DNA from: Clitopilus passeckerianus
Lineage: Eukaryota; Basidiomycota; Agaricomycetes; Agaricales; Entolomataceae
Assembly: GCA_944990035.1 (NCBI GenBank)
Contig: CALYLX010000111.1
Coordinates: 1,240,001 to 1,304,000, forward strand
Length of the DNA: 64,000 bases
Reading direction: 5' to 3'
In this document: piece by piece, positions 59,230 to 64,000 of the stretch
Numbering within the stretch: position 1 is the first letter of the stretch
Layout of the letters: each line of letters opens with the position of its first letter
Translations under genes and position numbers: made by a program
Notes under the pieces: model-generated
Told to the model about the DNA's origin: nothing
The model's input: the letters and a program-made list of their open reading frames with translations, nothing else
The model's database searches: none

Positions 59230-60799
59230 ATGGGCGCTTTCGATACAACTGTCGGTAAGTGGCTATCTCGTGCTTTGACCATTCTTCATTACGCTAACTT
59301 CGCTTGTGATTTCTTGTCCAGGTGTTCTCCTACTTGGTCTATTTTGTACGTCTCCGAACCTCCTTGGCTCAATGATGAAGGCACTAATTCCCGTTGTCGT
59401 CCCCAGTCAACACATACCTCTATGGACTTGTAACCTACCAATTCCTGATTTACAAGACTACAAGTAAGTTCTTGGATGATTCTTGGGGTCGTACATGGCT
59501 GATTCTCGATCCTTCAGAGTTCAACGACCCTCTATGGATCAAGTAAGTCGCAAGAGCAGCAACTCTGAACTTATACCAACCATCCATCAGAGCCGTCGTC
59601 GCCGTTTTATTCGTTACCGATACCGCGCATAGTGCAGTGTAAGTCTCTGCGGTTGGCCCCATATGAATGGATGATGATAATAATGCCTTCATTCAGGGCC
59701 GTCTACGCAGGCTGGGAGATGTGGTATGCCACGATGCAGACTTACCCTAACGTACTCTATGCTAAGATTGCTCCATCGCAGTGTTGCAAATTACAATAAC
59801 CCTGCAAGCCTCGCATGTTCGTCTTACTCCTTCGTGGTTTCTTTTCACGCCTTTCTAATTTCATTTCGGGTCTTCAGTCATCAGCTGGACTATTCCTTTC
59901 ACTGCAATCGCCACTTCCATCGCCGCCATCTTGACTCAATTCTTCCTTGGCCATCGTGTCTACATTTTGACAAAGAACGTCGTTATTACCAGCATCATCG
60001 GGGTGTTCAGTGTACTTGGTTTCATTTTCGGTTGGTATGCAGGCGTTAGGTCTGGCATTATTGCCGAGTAAGAGAACAGTTTATGGTTCAACGTACGGTT
60101 ACTGATCCCAATTCTCAGGGTAGCCAAGTTCGCCCCGTTGAAGCCCTTCGTCATTTGCTGGTTGGGTTTCCAGACCATGGCCGATCTCCTGATCACCTGT
60201 ATGCTTGCTCTTCTATCCCGATCGTCTGCAGTATCTTGACAACCCGTTTAGTCGTTCTGACCTTTGTCCTCGCTCGTTCACGCACGGGATTCAGGAAGAC
60301 GGATGCGATTATCACCCGTTTGATTCGTGGAGCCATTCAAACCGGTCTCTTTGCTTCGATCTTTGCGTTGGCCGACTTGTTCAGCTTCGTCCTCCACGGT
60401 GACACCAACTTGTATGCCATGTTCGCATTCCCCATTGGACGTATCTACACGAACGTAAGTGCACACCAGTGCTTCTTACGCATTGCCCTGACGTGCCGTT
60501 CAGACTCTGCTTGAGACCCTTAATGCTCGTATCACCCTCAAGAAGATGACCAATGGAACCGTTGACGTCGATTCTGCTGTAAGTGAATCCCCGTTTCGAG
60601 ATTCTTCCCGATCTCATACCCTGATTAGAGCAACTCGAATGCCTTCAGGATGCAGACCCAGTCTCAAACCCTGGCCAACCACTCGATGCATGCGATCCAA
60701 GTCAAAAAGGAAGTCGTCACCGAAATTGACCACGAGCAATCTCATTTGGATAGGAAATACCCCATTGACGAAGAGGTTTACGGTCAAAAGGCAGTGTAA
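59230..60799 (+). CDS. DUF6534 seven-helix membrane protein
   Basis: Start ATG at 59230 (MGAFDTTVG). Seven hydrophobic helices are seen across short exons: LLLGLFFNTYLYGLVTYQF, AVVAVLFVTDTAHSAVAVYAG, WTIPFTAIATSIAAILTQFF, VITSIIGVFSVLGFIFGWYAG, FQTMADLLITCMLALVL and GAIQTGLFASIFALADLFSFV. The C-terminal domain signature is RSRTGFRKTDAIITRLIRG then YAMFAFPIGRIYTNTLLETLNAR, the DUF6534 pattern that is common and strongly expanded in Agaricomycetes. The cytoplasmic tail ends DEEVYGQKAV. About ten exons. Topology suggests a receptor-like or transporter-like protein, but no function is established for the family. Confidence 0.82.
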
Positions 60800-61028
60800 A
60801 GCATGCTGAATTTGACTAAATAGATAACTCTCGTTTTCGTCACACTCTTTCATACGCGCTATTCTAGAAAGAAATATACCACGTTTTGTATATAATACTT
60901 CGATTTGTTCATCAAGGAAAATACATACAGGATTTCACCTATGAAGAAAAGCTTCGTTGTGCCGAACCACATCCGCTGAGCCGGAATTATGCCGATCTCT
61001 TAGGCTTCAAGCCATCTTTCCATCTGTC

Positions 61029-61897
61029 ATGATGTCTACAATTAGCTTTGAGCTACTGACGTCCGTTCGTTTCGATAAGTCATTGCTGAAGTCCAGCTGG
61101 AATAACGATCTCGAGGGCCCTTCTGCTTTTCTGCTTCTGCCGTTTCACTCAGACCGCCTGAGAGAGGCAGCAATTCAGCACGGTTGGGCAGACGCGATGA
61201 CATCGGTAGTGTATAGCAAGATTAAAGCTGTCTGTCAGAAAGCTGTCGCAGAAGCTACAAACTCAGGCGAAGAGAACATGGCGGATGCGTTCAAGGTATT
61301 GTCGTTTGATGGATTCGGCTGTCATTGGGACTATCTCTGACACCCAAAATCTTCAAGATTCGGGTTACTCTGACGGAAACCGGGCTTCTGCGGAGTTCAG
61401 CCTCGTCTATCGGGGCCTCCGTGGGCGACACTTCAGAGTTGGTTGCTGCAACTCGCATCCCCCCAGCCCTGCTCGAGGAATCGTTGAAACCCGGGCGAAT
61501 CTATGATATTTATGTTGATTCAGCACCAACGGACATCTCTATATTCACAACGACAAAGACAACGCAAAGGGACCCATATAACGCAGCCCGCCGGAGGGCT
61601 CGCCTTTCCTCAGATTACTCCGTGCCGGCGGATGTGCTCATGTATAACACAGCTGGTGAACTCACAGAGACGAGTATCTTCAACGTTGCCTTCTACCGGT
61701 CCTCCATCTGGATAACTCCAGCCACAAGCAGCGGTTGCCTATCAGGTGTCATGCGACGGTGGCTTCTGGAGCAAGGGCGCATCAAGGAGTCATCGGATGA
61801 CAAATTCACAGGGGATAGTCTAAAGATCGGGGAACTAGTCCTACTCTTCAATGGAGTGCGAGGATGTATATTAGGCAAGATAACTAAATTCTGTTAG
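61029..61897 (+). CDS. 4-amino-4-deoxychorismate lyase (class IV PLP enzyme)
   Basis: Makes p-aminobenzoate for folate. Start ATG at 61029 (a second ATG follows directly). Sequence: ISFELLTSVRFDKSLLKSSW, FLLLPFHSDRLREAAIQHG, then one intron joining MADAFK to IRVTLTETGLL. The catalytic lysine block is FTTTKTTQRDPYNAARRRA, then LMYNTAGELTETSIFNVAFY and TPATSSGCLSGVMRRWLLEQG, which are the PLP class IV signatures. The C-terminus is KIGELVLLFNGVRGCILGKI. Length of about 270 residues fits yeast Abz2-like lyases. A class IV aminotransferase is the alternative, but the short size and N-terminal pattern favour the lyase. Convergent with UTP13, 20 bp between stop codons. Confidence 0.8.
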
Positions 61898-61917
61898 ATC
61901 CTACGCTTTACCGGATT

Positions 61918-64000
61918 TCATGACCCCGATAATGTCGAAGCGCTGTCGATCTCTGAATCAAATAATCCATCATCCATCTCTCCAAGGATGTAATCTACCA
62001 TGTAGCTATCTTGCATCAACCGGTTTATCCTCGATAGATGTCTCTCTGTGTAGGGAATGAGTGCCTCTATCAAGTCTTTCAACCCTGTGACAGTCGCCCA
62101 GTCTGTTTCCAGGCCACCCTGAGCAAATGCAGCCTCGCCAAGGTCGTGTTTGAAGGCCGTCATGAATTCCTGCACCGACTTGAGCTTGATTACAGCATGA
62201 ATGACTTGTTGGGCGACCCTGCTTGTCTTCGCATTTGTATTCCAATCCCGGACATACTTGAGCAATTTTACGAGGTCGGATCCTCCGAGATTTTGAATGA
62301 CCTTGTCAACAGCAATACGACCAGTGACAGATTCAATATCGTAACCATCCTCCTTCTGGATGCCTTTGAATAATGACAGAAGGCGGCCGGGCTGTTCCAT
62401 GGCAAGCGCAAGTTGAATAGCCTTTTGATAATTGTTCAATGACAAATAATTTTGGAAATCTTGCTCCCTGATACGCCATGTGAACACGACAGAATTTACA
62501 ATATAACGGAAAACTCACTTCAAAACGAGGTTAGCGTGTTTTTCTGCTTGGCCCTGCTCCACCTCCTTTGTACAATCTTTCCAGAAAGTGACCACAGAGT
62601 CCGCAGCACCAGAAACAATAGTATCTTCGTCACTGCTGATGGCAAGAGCCCAAACCTGCATTTACCTGTGAGCTGACTTAACATTGAAGAATTGCGCGAG
62701 GGCGACGAACCTTGTCTTCGTGGTTATCTAGAGTCGTTACACACTCCTCGTCTTTAATGTTCCACACCTTCACCAACCCGTCAGAGGCAGCGCTCACTAG
62801 CTGCAGCCCGAAATTAAGGAAGTCCACTCTCAGGACAGAATTTGTGTGTCCTTCAAATGTTTTTAGACAGCTGAAATCGTCCAAACTCCAAATTCGTATC
62901 GTTTTATCGCCACTGCCGCTAGCCAAGATTCTTTCCGTCCGACTGAACCGAACGGTCCATACTCCTCTCTTGTGCCCTTTGCATGTGCCCAACAGCCGTA
63001 GCTCGCCACGGGGAGGTTTTCCTGATAGGCTGGGAAGATACTCGATCGCGTAGACCTTGGCGGTCCTATCTTGAGATCCGGACACCAAGAGTTTGTCGTT
63101 TGGTGAAACGTCCAAAGCGTTTATGTCCTTTTCGTGAGCTTTATGTGTCGTAAGGCTTTTACAGCGCAGAGGGAGGCTGTCGTCGTCTCCGGCGTGTGCC
63201 AATGGTACTGAGGATAAATCCCACATTTTTATTGTTCGGTCCTGGCTGCCCGTGAAGATGAATGTAGGATGATCGATGCCATCCTTTGTTCCAGGCGTGC
63301 GGGCGAATGCGAGAGCACCGACACTTTCTGCGTGCCCTTCACAGATAGCTATGCACGAATAACCCCAGGTGCCCGAAGTGCTTGAGTCTGGAGCTGTGGG
63401 TACCCAAAGCCGGACTGAACGATCCTTGCTTCCACTTGCCAACAGAGCGCCCTGGTTTCCGTGATCCAGCGCCAGCACAACATCACCATGCCCTTCAAGA
63501 AGCCGAGCGTCATACGACTCGGTATCGTAAACACGGATGAGGGAAGAGTTGGTGGCAAGTGCTATATGAGAATCTCGGGTGTTTTGGGATAAGAAGCTTG
63601 CGTCCACGATTTCGTCGTTGAATCCGATGAGTTGGCGTGTAAGGGACTTAGTGGTCAGAGAATGGAAGATGATGTTTTGATCGGCATGCAATGAAGCAAC
63701 GGTAGATGTTGAAGCAAGATATCTAACAAAGGAAACGGTATAAGTAAGGAAAGAACCCGAGGGGAAGAGATACTGACATGGCATCTACGATCTGCCTCTG
63801 CTCCTCCTGGTCATCCGAAACCTGTGATTGCTCTTCACCCAGGGTGAACAAGACACTCCCATCTTTTCCATCCCATATTTTTATTACACCCTTTTCACCA
63901 CCAGTATAGAACCTGATGCCGTTCGGACTAGAGGAAGATCCAGTCAGGTCTTCGCTTGGATGTAGTAGGCCGAGTGCTTCGACCCTCTCCAACGTCGGGA
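61918..64000 (-). CDS. UTP13: U3 snoRNP/SSU processome WD40 protein UTP13 (5' end beyond window)
   Basis: Partial: the reading frame is open to the right edge (before LERVEALGLLHPSED), so the N-terminus lies outside. WD40 blades: IRFYTGGEKGVIKIWDG, STSTVASLHADQNIIFHSL, LEGHGDVVLALDHGNQGALL, ICEGHAESVGALAFARTPG, FTGSQDRTIKMWDL, HKAHEKDINALDVSPNDKLL, CKGHKRGVWTVRFSRTERIL, FEGHTNSVLRVDFLNFG and WALAISSDEDTIVSGAADS. The C-terminal Utp13 domain is FQNYLSLNNYQKAIQLALAM, LVKLLKYVRDWNTNAKTSRV and LIEALIPYTERHLSRINRL. Utp13 (TBL3) sits in the UTP-B subcomplex needed for early 18S rRNA processing in the nucleolus. Introns in the visible part are canonical. Confidence 0.93.

Noticed and set aside
56102..60799. 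Secondary-metabolite cluster around the O-methyltransferase
   Set aside because: No polyketide synthase, NRPS, terpene synthase, P450 or transporter adjoins it; neighbours are NBR1, a DUF6534 protein and a folate enzyme.

Overview
The window comes from a filamentous basidiomycete, most likely an Agaricomycete. The protein-coding genes are broken by many introns of about 50 nt with GT..AG ends. Genes are dense on both strands. The families present are fungal, including a DUF6534 seven-helix membrane protein (a basidiomycete family), a PalI/Rim9 pH-sensing protein, a Sin3 corepressor and a secreted-type fungal agmatinase. I see no bacterial, viral, transposon, rRNA, tRNA or CRISPR element. All coordinates below are genomic spans from start codon to stop codon including introns, unless stated.

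Layout, left to right: GHITM-like mitochondrial Bax-inhibitor-family protein (-); TBL1/Sif2-like corepressor (-), divergent from a DCAF11-like WD40 protein (+); a beta-trefoil (ricin-B-type) lectin-like protein (+); agmatinase (+); PalI/Rim9 (-); hypothetical protein A (+); SIN3 (+); a single-pass membrane protein with PPxY and PSAP motifs (+); SYO1/HEATR3-like ribosomal-protein chaperone (+); RidA (+), convergent with a beta-hydroxyacid dehydrogenase (-); an NAK-family Ser/Thr kinase with a very long tail (+); EXO5 (-); hypothetical protein B (+), a paralogue of A; nicotinamidase PNC1 (+); a DHX57-like DExH helicase (-), divergent from splicing helicase PRP22 (+); NXT1-like mRNA export factor (-), divergent from the ISC1-type sphingolipid phospholipase C (+); an HSL-type alpha/beta hydrolase (-); methionine aminopeptidase 2 (-), divergent from RIB7 (+); an NBR1-type autophagy receptor (-); an O-methyltransferase (-); a DUF6534 protein (+); aminodeoxychorismate lyase (+); and UTP13 (-), which runs off the right end. 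There are 28 genes in all.

Most are housekeeping genes: chromatin repression (SIN3, TBL1-like), RNA work (PRP22, DHX57-like, NXT1-like, UTP13), ribosome assembly (SYO1, UTP13), vitamin synthesis (RIB7, aminodeoxychorismate lyase), NAD salvage (PNC1), lipid turnover (ISC1, hydrolase) and autophagy (NBR1). They do not form one pathway or a metabolite cluster.

Two things stand out. First, hypothetical proteins A and B, 20 kb apart, are paralogues of a family I do not recognise. They share an N-terminal hydrophobic helix split by an intron at the same codon, and an 11-residue motif that differs between the genes only at synonymous positions. Second, at least eleven places in otherwise well-conserved genes need one extra base to restore the reading frame. 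Almost all lie in a run of the same base, which points to homopolymer-shortening errors in the assembly rather than to eleven broken genes. Anyone predicting proteins from this sequence should correct for this.
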